Notes under the pieces: generated by a model | Database searches by the model: none | Told to the model about the DNA's origin: nothing | What the model saw: the letters and a program-made list of their open reading frames with translations, nothing else | Shown: positions 17,262-27,227 of the stretch, piece by piece | How positions within the stretch are numbered: position 1 is the stretch's first letter | Layout of the letters: every line of letters starts with the position of its first letter | Origin: Patiriisocius sp047731265 | Lineage (GTDB): Bacteria; Bacteroidota; Bacteroidia; Flavobacteriales; Flavobacteriaceae | Assembly (NCBI RefSeq): GCF_047731265.1 | Contig: NZ_CP159835.1 | Span: 1,860,001-1,924,000 of the forward strand | Direction of reading: 5' to 3' | DNA length: 64,000 nucleotides | Translations under genes and position numbers: made by a program

Positions 17262-18190
17262 TGAAAATTGGAATAATAGGAAGATCAGAACTTACTTATG
17301 AAGCTATGCTTTTAGCTATTAGAAATGGGTATGAAATAGCTTTTATAGTAACAGCAAAAGAAGCTCCAGAATATAAATATACTAGTAAGGATTTTGAAAA
17401 TTTTGCAATTGAAAGAAACATATTATTTATTCATGACCCTAAAATTAATGCAGAAAAATTAATAAATATTGTAGCCTCAACATCTCCAGATATTTGTATT
17501 AGTGTTAACTACAGTGGAGTTATTTCTACTGATGTTATTAAATTATTTCCTTTTGGAATTTTAAATGCTCATGGAGGCGATTTACCAAGATATAGGGGAA
17601 ATGCTTGTCAAGCTTGGGCTATTATTAATGGTGAAGATAAAATAGGTTTATGTATCCATAAAATGATTGGCGGGGAACTAGATTCAGGAGATATAATTGC
17701 TAAATCTTATTTTCCATTAAATATAAATTCAAGAGTTGGAGAGGTTTATGATTGGATGGAAAATGAAATCCCACCACTTATGCTTAAGGCTGTTGAAAAA
17801 CTGCTTAAAAACCCAAGTGATGTAGAAAAACAATCAGTAAATCCAAAAGATGCTTTAAGAACTTATCCAAGGAATCCAGATGATGGAGAAATTAATTGGA
17901 AAGATGATGCAATTACTATTATCAAATTAATAAATGCATCCTCGGAACCATTTTCTGGAGCTTTTACAAATTATAAAGATGATAAAGTAATTATTTGGAG
18001 AGCTAAATTATTTATTGATAAAGAAAATTACTTAGCAGTTCCTGGTCAAATAGCTAAAATAAATAAAGACTCCGGAACTATTATTGTAATTACCGGTAAT
18101 GGGAAAATTGAAATTGATGATGTAGAAATAAAAGAGGATAGGAATAAGCCTTCAATTTTTTTTACATCCATTAGGCAACGATTTAAATAA
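17261..18190 (+). CDS. Sugar N-formyltransferase (methionyl-tRNA formyltransferase-like)
   Basis: The 309-residue protein has the N10-formyl-THF transferase fold. The catalytic triad Asn-His-Asp is visible as N102 and H104 (LNAHGGDLPRYRG) and D144 (ELDSGDI). A C-terminal OB-like domain follows (GQIAKINKDSGTIIVITG). The context, inside a polysaccharide locus after an aminotransferase, indicates a UDP/dTDP-amino-sugar formyltransferase of the ArnA/VioF/WlaRD kind, not the translation enzyme. Confidence 0.85.
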   Translation: MKIGIIGRSELTYEAMLLAIRNGYEIAFIVTAKEAPEYKYTSKDFENFAIERNILFIHDPKINAEKLINIVASTSPDICISVNYSGVISTDVIKLFPFGILNAHGGDLPRYRGNACQAWAIINGEDKIGLCIHKMIGGELDSGDIIAKSYFPLNINSRVGEVYDWMENEIPPLMLKAVEKLLKNPSDVEKQSVNPKDALRTYPRNPDDGEINWKDDAITIIKLINASSEPFSGAFTNYKDDKVIIWRAKLFIDKENYLAVPGQIAKINKDSGTIIVITGNGKIEIDDVEIKEDRNKPSIFFTSIRQRFK

Positions 18191-18261
18191 AATAATAAAT
18201 CTCCAAAAAAAAAGTTGTATGCAAAATATAAAAAATAACATCAGACGTTTAAGAACTATAA

Positions 18262-19341
18262 ATGGCTAAAATAAAAGTATTTGTAGGTGTTGATAATATT
18301 GCCGGAAATTCAAAATCTATCGCTGAAGCATTAAGAACAGTGGGCATAAGTGCTACTTCCCATTCTTTCAAGGTGCATCCATTTGGTTATGGTTGTGACC
18401 GGGATAATATTCTTTTTAGAGTTCAGGGAAAAAGATCATTTTTTAAAAAAGCAATAATAAATAAATACTCCATTAGGCTAATTCATGGATTTCAAAGAAG
18501 TATACTGCTAATTAAAAGTATTATAGCTTATGATGTTTTTATCTTTGTTTCCGTTAATAATACAATTCTTAATAAAAAGCGCGACTTACCTATATTAAAG
18601 TTCTTTAATAAAAAAGTAGCTTTTTTATTTGTTGGTTGTCCTGAGAGAAATCCAAATGATAAATACAATTCTGAAAAAGGGTCATATTGTTCTTTTTGTA
18701 CTGATGAGAAGTTAAAAAAATATTTGAATTGTGATGAACTGGATACTAAAGCAAAAGGGATTAGATATATCGAAAAGTTTGCAGACTATATTTTCTCTCA
18801 AAAGGATACATTGGGATTTTTGAAATATCCGGATAAGGCAAATTATTTTTATGTTTTGAGTGATATCGTTATATCAGAAAATATCGATAAATTTAATGCG
18901 GATAAAGTTCGTATTACCCATTTTCCATCAAATTCATTATTGAAAGGAACAAAATATGTTGATGCTGCAATCCAGCAATTGGACCCATCAAAAATTGAGT
19001 ATTATTCCAAACGATTATCAAATGATGAGGTGAAAGTAGAACTTAGAAAGACCAATATTTTAGTAGATCAATTTGCACATGGTTATGGTTTGTTGGCGGT
19101 GGAAGCAATGGCTTCTGGTTGTGTTGTGGTTTGTAAAACTAAGAAGTGGTGGCGTGAAGATTATCCTGATATGCCAATAGTGAGTTGTGAACCAGAAGAA
19201 CTTGCAGATGTGTTAAAGTGTTTGATAGGTGATAGAAAAAGAATGAAAAGTTTGGCCATGCAAGGAATAGAGTATTATAAAAGCGTCCATTCATTAAAAG
19301 TTGTAGGTAATTATTATAAAAAAATAATGGAGTTAGAATGA
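18262..19341 (+). CDS. Glycosyltransferase-like protein (GT4/GT-B type)
   Basis: The 359-residue cytoplasmic protein has a C-terminal half like family-4 glycosyltransferases: NILVDQFAHGYGLLAVEAMASG has the E-x7-E-like region that binds the donor nucleotide. The N-terminal half (GVDNIAGNSKSIAEALRTVG) fits the acceptor domain. Residues CSFCTDEKLKK and CPERNPND in the middle are unusual. It ends 1 base before the second asnB gene. Confidence 0.7.
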   Translation: MAKIKVFVGVDNIAGNSKSIAEALRTVGISATSHSFKVHPFGYGCDRDNILFRVQGKRSFFKKAIINKYSIRLIHGFQRSILLIKSIIAYDVFIFVSVNNTILNKKRDLPILKFFNKKVAFLFVGCPERNPNDKYNSEKGSYCSFCTDEKLKKYLNCDELDTKAKGIRYIEKFADYIFSQKDTLGFLKYPDKANYFYVLSDIVISENIDKFNADKVRITHFPSNSLLKGTKYVDAAIQQLDPSKIEYYSKRLSNDEVKVELRKTNILVDQFAHGYGLLAVEAMASGCVVVCKTKKWWREDYPDMPIVSCEPEELADVLKCLIGDRKRMKSLAMQGIEYYKSVHSLKVVGNYYKKIMELE

Positions 19342-19342
19342 T

Positions 19343-21214
19343 ATGTGTGGAATTTTTGGAACAGTAAATAAAAGTACTTCAGTTAACTCTAGTCAGTTAA
19401 TTGAGGTAAGTAAAGTGTTAAAACATAGAGGCCCAGATGATGAAGGTTTTATATTATTTACTGATAAAGGTTTTAATGCATACAAAGGAATAGATTCTCC
19501 GTCAACTTTGGCTTTACAAAAATTGGACTTAAATCCTCATAATTATACAGCAGCTTTTTTACATAGACGCCTTTCTATTTTGGACCTTTCTGATGCTGGC
19601 CATCAACCAATGTCGTACCTTGATAATAGATTTTGGATTACACTTAACGGTGAAATTTATAATTACCTTGAGATTAAGGAAGAACTAATTGGTAAAGGGT
19701 ATAAATTTCGGTCTAACACGGATACAGAGGTGGTTTTAGCTTCTTATGCTGAATGGGGAGCAGATTGTGTAAATCGATTTAACGGCATGTGGGCTTTTGC
19801 TATTTGGGATTCAAAAACAGATACTATTTTTTTATCAAGAGACCGTCTCGGGATAAAACCTTTAAATTACTACCATTCTTCGGATTCTTTCATATTTAGT
19901 TCCGAAATTAAAGGAATATTGAGCTATCTTGGAGATAAGCCCCGTTTAAATCAAAATAAAATTAGAGAGTATTTTGTAAAAGGTCAGATTTTGGTTGGTG
20001 ATTCCGAGGAGACAATGTTTGAAGGTATAAGGCAATTGTTGCCTGGGTGCAATATGGTCCTTAAGAATCAAAAGTTGAAAATCACAAAATATTGGGAGAT
20101 TGAAATTAATATAAGTAAGCTTTCTAGAGAAGAACACATTGCGCAGTTTAAAAAATTATTCTCCGATTCTCTTAAACTCCGTTTGCGCAGTGATGTAGAG
20201 GTTGGGTCTTGTTTAAGTGGTGGAATTGATTCAAGCAGTATAGTAGCATTTGCAAGTAAAGAATTTAATAAAAAGTTTAATACTTTCTCTGCTATCTGGC
20301 CAGGAACTAGACATGATGAATATAAATACATGAAATTAGTAAATGAAATGTATCATACTAAATCCAATTATATTGAATCAGACATCAGCGATATTATTAG
20401 TTTAATAGATAAAATTACCTGGCATCAGGAAATACCTATGGCGGGTAGTAGTTTAATTGCACAATGGGAAATTATGCGAAAATCCCGTCAAGAAAAAGTT
20501 CCAGTACTACTAGATGGACAGGGTGCTGATGAAATTTTAAGTGGCTATCCTGTTTACCTAATACCTTATTTGAATGAAATAATAACGAAAGGAAAGATGT
20601 CTTCATTAGTTGATTTTATAAAATCTTCAAAACATACGGGATTCTCTGTAAAACGAATTATTAAGCAGCAAATTAAGAAATACTTTAAGGCTAATCCAGA
20701 AACTACTTTTCTTCCTATTAGTAGGAAAGAAAAGTTAAAATATAGTAATTCGTTAAAGTATAATAATCCAAACCAAGCAAGTTTTTTACCAGATTATTTA
20801 AAAGAGCATATAGAGAAATCGAATTTACCTTCTTTACTTCATTTTGAAGATCGTAATTCTATGGCACATTCTGTGGAAGCTAGGGTTCCTTTTTTGGATT
20901 ATCGTTTGGTTGAGTTTTCATTAAATATACCGTCAGAACAAAAAATAGGAAATGGTTTTACCAAAACTATAATGCGCGATGCTATGAAAGATTATGTACC
21001 TCATGATATATTTATGAGGAGAGATAAAATTGGGTTTTCCACACCCATTGAGGAGCAAATGGTCGACAAAAAATCGCAATTGTATCAATATATGAATAGC
21101 TATTTGGTAAACTCTGATTTATGGAAATCAGAATGGATTGATAAAGAGAATTATAAAGACAAACATTTGTTTGCACTTTATTCTTTACAACGTTTTATTG
21201 AAATTTATGGCTAA
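19343..21214 (+). CDS. Asparagine synthetase (glutamine-hydrolysing) family, second copy
   Basis: This 623-residue AsnB paralogue also has Cys2 (MCGIFGTVN), KHRGPDDEG, RLGIKPLNYY and the synthetase loop LSGGIDSSS. It is clearly different in sequence from the copy at 14368, so it is not a recent duplicate. Probable role is amidation of a uronic acid residue or another carboxylate in the repeat unit. The next gene (flippase) starts inside its last codons (ATGGCTAA overlap). Confidence 0.85.
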   Translation: MCGIFGTVNKSTSVNSSQLIEVSKVLKHRGPDDEGFILFTDKGFNAYKGIDSPSTLALQKLDLNPHNYTAAFLHRRLSILDLSDAGHQPMSYLDNRFWITLNGEIYNYLEIKEELIGKGYKFRSNTDTEVVLASYAEWGADCVNRFNGMWAFAIWDSKTDTIFLSRDRLGIKPLNYYHSSDSFIFSSEIKGILSYLGDKPRLNQNKIREYFVKGQILVGDSEETMFEGIRQLLPGCNMVLKNQKLKITKYWEIEINISKLSREEHIAQFKKLFSDSLKLRLRSDVEVGSCLSGGIDSSSIVAFASKEFNKKFNTFSAIWPGTRHDEYKYMKLVNEMYHTKSNYIESDISDIISLIDKITWHQEIPMAGSSLIAQWEIMRKSRQEKVPVLLDGQGADEILSGYPVYLIPYLNEIITKGKMSSLVDFIKSSKHTGFSVKRIIKQQIKKYFKANPETTFLPISRKEKLKYSNSLKYNNPNQASFLPDYLKEHIEKSNLPSLLHFEDRNSMAHSVEARVPFLDYRLVEFSLNIPSEQKIGNGFTKTIMRDAMKDYVPHDIFMRRDKIGFSTPIEEQMVDKKSQLYQYMNSYLVNSDLWKSEWIDKENYKDKHLFALYSLQRFIEIYG

Positions 21215-22676
21215 TTTAAAAAAACTGGCTAGCGACACCGCTATTTACGGACTAGGCTCTGTAATAAAAAAAATAGTTGGATTATTTCTATTACCTTTTT
21301 ATACCAGAGTCTTAAGCCCGGCAGAATACGGCATACTTGATAGTTTAGGAACTTTTAGTTTTTTTATAGCCGTAATTTTTGGTTTAGGGATAACAGGAGC
21401 TACAGGACGTTATTTTTTTATTGCAAATACAGACACTGAAAAAGGGAGTGTTTTATATACCTCTATTATATTGAGGATATTTTCAACAGTATTGCCAATT
21501 ATTGTAATGCTTTTTTTTGCAGACAATATTTCTTCTCTTCTATTCAAAACTGATAAATATACGTGGGTTGTCGTTTTATCATTAGTGTTAATACCCGTTC
21601 AAAGTATTAGCCAAATGCAGGAAGTATTGTTTAGGTATTATCGAAAACCTTGGAAATATCTGATCGTATCAGGTTTGCGATCTGTAGTAACCCCAATTTT
21701 TGGTATTTCATTGGTAGTTGTGCTACAATGGGGTGTTTTTGGAGCTACTTTAGCATCATTAATCAGTTCCTCCTTTATAATGGTATTTGCGTATTTATTT
21801 TATACGCGTAAAAAATACATTAGAAAGTTCAGTCCTTATTGGGCAAAAAAGATGCTAAGGTTTGGTTTCCCACTTATTTTCACAGGTATGTTAATGTGGG
21901 TAAATAGTGTATCGGATCGTTTTTTTTTGCTACATTATTCATCATTAAATGAAATAGGATTTTATTCGATTGGAAGTGTTTTCTCGCAACCAATAATGCT
22001 TTTAAATATGGCTATTGCTATGAGTTCTTCTGTATTATTAATGTCTATGTTTACTGATGAGGAAGATGAAAATAAACCTAAAACCAAGGCTTTTTTTAAA
22101 GAAACATTTAATTTGTATATATCAATAGCTGTAATAATAGCAGTTGTAGTTTCTGTATTTAGTTATGAAATAGTCTTTTATGTGACTACTCCAGAATACA
22201 TAAGTTCTATTTTAGCTATTCCTTTTTTACTGTTTGGTTTAATTTTAGATCAAAGTTTTCAAATGACCGCTAGTGGGATGACTTTAAAAGAGAAATCAAG
22301 ACCTTATATTTGGATTTCTCTAATTGCAGCCTCAACAAACGTATTGTTAAATTTTTATTTTATTCCTAAATATGGCTTTCTAGGGGCAGCCATAACGACA
22401 ATTTTGTCAAATATTGTATTTTTTGTAGTTGGTTATAACTGGTCTCAGCGTTATTTTAAAGTTGACTGGAAAATACATAAACATACCATGCTGCTAATTG
22501 TTACTTTTTGTATCGCGCTGTTTTTTCCTTTTGCTCAATTAAAGTTTGGCTTGAATATTAATATATGGTATAAATTGATTGTAATTATAGTTTCTTTAGG
22601 CTTACCATTTGTTTTTAGGTTAATAGAAGTTAAATCAGTAATTAAGAGAATGACCTTGATATTCAAAAATAAATAA
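21207..22676 (+). CDS. Wzx-type oligosaccharide flippase
   Basis: The 489-residue protein has about 12-14 hydrophobic segments and the PST-family start ANLKKLASDTAIYGLGSVIKK, followed by GLFLLPFYTRVLSPAEYG. It moves lipid-linked repeat units across the inner membrane. I chose the ATG at 21207, which overlaps the asnB stop by 8 bases; the longer upstream frame lies inside asnB. It is the only intact flippase in the window. Confidence 0.88.
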   Translation: MANLKKLASDTAIYGLGSVIKKIVGLFLLPFYTRVLSPAEYGILDSLGTFSFFIAVIFGLGITGATGRYFFIANTDTEKGSVLYTSIILRIFSTVLPIIVMLFFADNISSLLFKTDKYTWVVVLSLVLIPVQSISQMQEVLFRYYRKPWKYLIVSGLRSVVTPIFGISLVVVLQWGVFGATLASLISSSFIMVFAYLFYTRKKYIRKFSPYWAKKMLRFGFPLIFTGMLMWVNSVSDRFFLLHYSSLNEIGFYSIGSVFSQPIMLLNMAIAMSSSVLLMSMFTDEEDENKPKTKAFFKETFNLYISIAVIIAVVVSVFSYEIVFYVTTPEYISSILAIPFLLFGLILDQSFQMTASGMTLKEKSRPYIWISLIAASTNVLLNFYFIPKYGFLGAAITTILSNIVFFVVGYNWSQRYFKVDWKIHKHTMLLIVTFCIALFFPFAQLKFGLNINIWYKLIVIIVSLGLPFVFRLIEVKSVIKRMTLIFKNK

Positions 22677-22736
22677 ACACATATAATTATATTAAGCGGA
22701 AATTAGAGTTTAAAGAATATTTCAAAATAAAGTAAA

Positions 22737-23696
22737 ATGAAATGTAAAGTTTGTGGAAATTCCAAGCAAAATAAATCTTATATGATAAGAGAGATGATGA
22801 TTGGGTTACGAGAAGAATTCGAATATATTCTTTGCTCTAGCTGCGGTTGTTTACAAATTTCTGAGGTTCCTAAAAACATGTTAAAATATTATGGTAAAGA
22901 TTATTATAGTTTTTCCATGAAGACAAATTTTAAACATAATAAAATAAAAGATTACTTAACAAAACAAAGAGATTTATACATTGTAGAAAATCAAAGTAAT
23001 TATTTGGGTCAAATAATAAACTACATGAAACCGGCAAGTAGTTTTGTTAAGATTTTATCACACTTAAACATAACAAAGAATTCGCGAATATTAGATGTGG
23101 GCACGGGTATTGGAGTAAGGATGGAACCTCTAGTTAATATGGGATATAATGTTTTGGGCATTGACCCTTATCTAGAAAAGGATGTGATAAATGTTAATGG
23201 GCTAGAAATTTTAAGAAAAGACATTTACGAAGTGGAAGGGCAATTTGATTTGATTATGTTAAATCATGTTTTTGAGCATCTAGAAGACCCAGCTAAAATC
23301 TTGTCAAAGATAAATGATTTGTTGTCTCCAAATGGAAAATGTTTAATTAGAATACCGATTATTCCGTCTTTCGCATGGGAAAAATATCAAGAAAATTGGA
23401 TTCAAATTGATGCACCAAGACACTTTTTTATTCATTCAAATTCTAGCCTTGAATTGTTGTCTAGAAAAGCGAAACTAAAAATAGAAAAGATAATATATGA
23501 CTCTATTCCATTTCAATTTATAGGAAGTGAACTTTATAAAAGAGATATTTCTATGAAAGAAGGTGACTTTAGATTGAATAAAGAAAACACCTTGTTTTCA
23601 GTAACTGAATTGGATGAATTTATCAAAAAAACGAAAGAACTAAATTCTTCAAAAAATGGTGACCAAGCAGCATTTATTTTGACTAAGATGAGCTAA
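22737..23696 (+). CDS. Class I SAM-dependent methyltransferase with N-terminal zinc ribbon
   Basis: The 319-residue protein starts with CKVCGN and CSSCGC, a four-cysteine zinc ribbon common in sugar C/O-methyltransferases. It then has SAM motif I ILDVGTGIGVRMEPL at about 119-133, LDP-type acidic IDP after strand 2, and NHVFEHLEDP (motif IV/V region). It probably methylates a sugar of the polysaccharide; the acceptor is unknown. Confidence 0.8.
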   Translation: MKCKVCGNSKQNKSYMIREMMIGLREEFEYILCSSCGCLQISEVPKNMLKYYGKDYYSFSMKTNFKHNKIKDYLTKQRDLYIVENQSNYLGQIINYMKPASSFVKILSHLNITKNSRILDVGTGIGVRMEPLVNMGYNVLGIDPYLEKDVINVNGLEILRKDIYEVEGQFDLIMLNHVFEHLEDPAKILSKINDLLSPNGKCLIRIPIIPSFAWEKYQENWIQIDAPRHFFIHSNSSLELLSRKAKLKIEKIIYDSIPFQFIGSELYKRDISMKEGDFRLNKENTLFSVTELDEFIKKTKELNSSKNGDQAAFILTKMS

Positions 23697-23702
23697 TTTG
23701 AT

Positions 23703-24884
23703 ATGAACAAATATATAGTACTCGTTAGTTTAAGTAATGATTTAGGAGGGGCGCAAATACGATATCTTTCCTTGTACTGTGAGATTTCAAAACGTCAGAA
23801 TGATTATACACTTGTTATAAATCGTAAACTTTATGAAATAGCCAGAAGTACAGGAAATCTTGCTGATCATTCAGGGAAAATTGAGATTATGGAAATCGAT
23901 CAGCTTACAAATAATACGAGAAATGAGAATGTTACGCGAATAGATAAAAGGAAGAAGAAATCACGAATAAGAATATTACTGAATCGGATATTAACAACTT
24001 GTAAACTAGTTAAGTACACATATCAACTCCATTTAATTTTTAAAAAAAACAAACCAGATTATGTTTATTCAGTTTGGGTTGGTGGTATGATAGCCTGGCC
24101 ATTAAAATATTTGTACAAGTTTAAGTTAGTCTATTCCTATATGGATAGTGGTTTTTCTAGCTTGAACAGTTTCTGGGAAGCCCCCCTTAAAAGTGAGCAG
24201 TTGCCTTTGAAACATTCAGATACCATAGATTTTTTATCTGCTGATTTATATAAGGGTGTTATGGATAAAGTTAAACTAAAAGCCAAAAACACAATCTCTA
24301 TCACACCATGTAGTTTTAAAAATTATGATAATATAGTTCCATACCACCCTAAAAAGAACACAGTTACTTTTTGTTCAAGAATGACTGCTATTAAAAACCC
24401 AATGTTATTATTAGAGAGCATCAAGGTTTTTAATAGTAATTATAAAAATTGGAAGGAAACTAATTTTCAATTTCTTGGAAATGGAGAATGCATGACTCAA
24501 ATGCAGGAATTTATAGAAAAACATAAATTGGCTAATATTGAGTTATTGGGTGAGGTGAAAAATCCTGTAGATTATTTAAGCAAATCAAAAATATTTGTTT
24601 CAATTCAACAGTCAAACAATTACCCCAGCCAATCTTTAATGGAAGCTATGGCCTGTGAGAATGCGATTATTGCCAGCGATGTTGGCGAAACAAGAAAACT
24701 TGTTACAGAAAAAGAGGGTGTACTTGTAAAATTAGATTTGAATACAATTTCAAACGCAATTATTATGCTTCTAACCAATAATGAGCAATGTGCGGAATTG
24801 GGAAAACAAGGTAGGTTAAAAGTGTTAAAAGAACATACTGTAGATTTATATTTAGATTATTTTTATTCTTTAGAAAAAATATAA
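23703..24884 (+). CDS. Glycosyltransferase family 4
   Basis: The 393-residue GT-B enzyme has the acceptor-domain start LSNDLGGAQIRYLSL and the donor-domain signature SNNYPSQSLMEAMACENAI with the E-x7-E motif. FCSRMTAIKNPMLLLESI begins the second domain. It is predicted to transfer a sugar from a nucleotide donor to the lipid-linked repeat unit at the cytoplasmic face. It is 6 bp after the methyltransferase gene. Confidence 0.83.
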   Translation: MNKYIVLVSLSNDLGGAQIRYLSLYCEISKRQNDYTLVINRKLYEIARSTGNLADHSGKIEIMEIDQLTNNTRNENVTRIDKRKKKSRIRILLNRILTTCKLVKYTYQLHLIFKKNKPDYVYSVWVGGMIAWPLKYLYKFKLVYSYMDSGFSSLNSFWEAPLKSEQLPLKHSDTIDFLSADLYKGVMDKVKLKAKNTISITPCSFKNYDNIVPYHPKKNTVTFCSRMTAIKNPMLLLESIKVFNSNYKNWKETNFQFLGNGECMTQMQEFIEKHKLANIELLGEVKNPVDYLSKSKIFVSIQQSNNYPSQSLMEAMACENAIIASDVGETRKLVTEKEGVLVKLDLNTISNAIIMLLTNNEQCAELGKQGRLKVLKEHTVDLYLDYFYSLEKI

Positions 24885-24893
24885 CAATAAAAA

Positions 24894-26285
24894 ATGATTT
24901 TAATTGCTGTAATTTCTATTATTTTTTTATTGGGGTCTCTTAAATATCCAGACTATATATTTTGGATTGCCGTTACGCTTTTTTTAGACCCAGGAGGGTA
25001 CATTCAAACATATGTTCCAAGAACATTGTTGGGTGGTTTAAAAATAACAGATTTAACCTTTGTTTTATTATTTATTCCATTAATATCGCCGAAAATTAAA
25101 TTAAAATCATTTTTTATTCAGAGAGATAATCAATGGATTGTTCTCTTTTTACTTACCTATACACTTGTTTATCATATATTCGTTTATGGCTATATTGCTC
25201 CTGGAGGAAATATAAATAATGTTTTAGATTTATTGCAATACCAACGATTGACTTTATGGGGTTTTTTGTCAATTATTCCAGCATATATATTTTTTAGAAG
25301 GAATTACAAATTGTTTTTCAAATTTGCAATAACAACTTCTTTAATCTTAATGTTATTTTATATAATCCGTCTAACTACAGGTCTTAATATTGTACCCATT
25401 TGGGAGTTTGAGAGGGGTCGTAACTCAGGAATAATGAGAGTTGCCCTTTTGGGGTATGGTTTTGCTCAATGGTTTTTATACATGCTTTTTATTAAAATTA
25501 TTTTCCGTTTACGCTTGCCTAAAATTAATTGGTTTTACTTTATAGCTATTACAATTTTTATAGCTGAAATTTTAACGCTTACACGCAGAGTAATATTTAG
25601 CATGATTTTTCAATTTTTTTTAGTTTATTATCTACATCAGCAAATGATGGGTAAATCATTGCTTTCTTTAAAACTACGAAAAGTGTTGCTATTTGGTTTT
25701 GGATTTATATTGGTACTTTATATGATTGCACCTAAATATATTAATTACACTCTAATAGGAGTTGAAGACGCTATTTCTATAGTACAAAAGGGAAGCAATT
25801 CAAGTGGTGAAATTGACGGAAGAATTGAGGGAGATATACCTAAACACTTGGGTAGATTTAAAGAATCACCTATAATTGGTTATGGATGGGATGAATTATG
25901 GTATTCGAATAAAACTTTAGAAGGTGGTTTGAGTGCAAACGATGTACCTCTAACGGCAGCTTTAGGTATGTTTGGTGTTTTAGGTCTTTTGTTTTTCATG
26001 CCTTTTTATTTACGTGTATTTAAAATCCTTTATAAAACTTATAAATTATTAAAATATTTTTATTTGTCAGGTAAGGCAAAAAAAAATGCATTACTCTTTA
26101 CAATTTGTTTGTTTTTAACTATAATTTTCATTTCAAAATATACTGTTAGTTTTATGAATTATTTTAGCGATTTAACAAGTGGTGTTCCAAGAGTATTAAA
26201 TATGTTATACTTAGGGTTTTTATTGGCAGCAGCGGATTTATTGCGAAATACTAATACTAAAAAGGAGATTTCAAAAAACCATTGA
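24894..26285 (+). CDS. O-antigen polymerase/ligase-like membrane protein (Wzy candidate)
   Basis: The 463-residue protein has about 10-12 predicted membrane helices and a large loop around residues 285-330 containing GRIEGDIPKHLGRFKESPIIGYGWDE. The H-x(3-6)-G-x-G-like layout is typical of Wzy_C/O-antigen ligase proteins. It probably polymerises repeat units in the periplasm; it is the only such gene in the locus. The stop overlaps the next start (TGATG). Confidence 0.8.
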   Translation: MILIAVISIIFLLGSLKYPDYIFWIAVTLFLDPGGYIQTYVPRTLLGGLKITDLTFVLLFIPLISPKIKLKSFFIQRDNQWIVLFLLTYTLVYHIFVYGYIAPGGNINNVLDLLQYQRLTLWGFLSIIPAYIFFRRNYKLFFKFAITTSLILMLFYIIRLTTGLNIVPIWEFERGRNSGIMRVALLGYGFAQWFLYMLFIKIIFRLRLPKINWFYFIAITIFIAEILTLTRRVIFSMIFQFFLVYYLHQQMMGKSLLSLKLRKVLLFGFGFILVLYMIAPKYINYTLIGVEDAISIVQKGSNSSGEIDGRIEGDIPKHLGRFKESPIIGYGWDELWYSNKTLEGGLSANDVPLTAALGMFGVLGLLFFMPFYLRVFKILYKTYKLLKYFYLSGKAKKNALLFTICLFLTIIFISKYTVSFMNYFSDLTSGVPRVLNMLYLGFLLAAADLLRNTNTKKEISKNH

Positions 26286-27226
26286 TGGAATTAATGAAAA
26301 AAGATAAAGACACGGTTTACATAGTTATATTAAACTATAATCATTTAGACGATTTAAAGGAAACTATCCATTCCTTTTTAGAGCAAGACTATCCAAATAT
26401 GCATATAATTGTCTCTGATAATGGTTCGACAGATAATAGCGTTAAATGGCTACACAAAGAACATCCAGAAATTACTGTTATTGAAAATAAGAAAAATTTT
26501 GGTTGGGCTGAAGGAAACAATGTGGGCATAAGATATGCTTTAAAACATAAAGCAGATTATATTTTATTGGCAAATAATGATTTAAGTTTTCAAGGTCCAT
26601 CTATTATTACCTCTTTAATTAAGGCTTATGATTTGATTCCTAAACTAGGAATAATTGGCCCAAGTGAGAATTCCTATTTTGAAAAAGATAAAATTGTGAA
26701 CCAAGGTTGGATCATGTATCCAAAGGTCAAGCATACCTTTAACAAAAACAGATCAGAGTATACTAGAAGTGATTTACCATCCAATTATAAAGTAATTGAT
26801 AATGTTTCCGGCAGTTTTATGATAATCAAGCGTAGAGTGTTTGAAGATATAGGAGAAATTGATGGTGATTTATTTTTATATGCCGAAGATGCAGATTTTT
26901 CTTTACGAGCATGGAAAAAGGGGTGGGTGTCTTTAGTGGATGCGGATATAATGATTTACCATAAAATATCGGCTACTTCTGGCATAAATAGCCCTTTGAA
27001 AATATATTATATGACAAGAAATCTAATTTATCTTATTAGAAAACATCGTGATATTCAAAGTTCACAAAGGTTTTTTACGAAGAAATATTATTTTGATATT
27101 GTTAAGCAATTTATTAAGATGTCAATTAAAAGTGAATATCGTAAGGATAGATTAAAAAGGTTAAAAGCATTATTTTTAGGATTTTATCATGGTGCGATAA
27201 TAAAAAAAATGGGTCAATTTTACTAA
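26285..27226 (+). CDS. Glycosyltransferase family 2
   Basis: The 313-residue GT-A enzyme has VYIVILNYNHLDDLKETI, DNGSTDNS and LLANNDLSF (the D-x-D equivalent is N-N-D). VSGSFMIIKRRVFEDIGEID and FLYAEDADFSLRAWKKGW are the acceptor-side motifs of rhamnosyltransferase-like GT2 proteins. I start at the ATG that overlaps the upstream stop. Confidence 0.85.
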   Translation: MELMKKDKDTVYIVILNYNHLDDLKETIHSFLEQDYPNMHIIVSDNGSTDNSVKWLHKEHPEITVIENKKNFGWAEGNNVGIRYALKHKADYILLANNDLSFQGPSIITSLIKAYDLIPKLGIIGPSENSYFEKDKIVNQGWIMYPKVKHTFNKNRSEYTRSDLPSNYKVIDNVSGSFMIIKRRVFEDIGEIDGDLFLYAEDADFSLRAWKKGWVSLVDADIMIYHKISATSGINSPLKIYYMTRNLIYLIRKHRDIQSSQRFFTKKYYFDIVKQFIKMSIKSEYRKDRLKRLKALFLGFYHGAIIKKMGQFY

Positions 27227-27227
27227 T

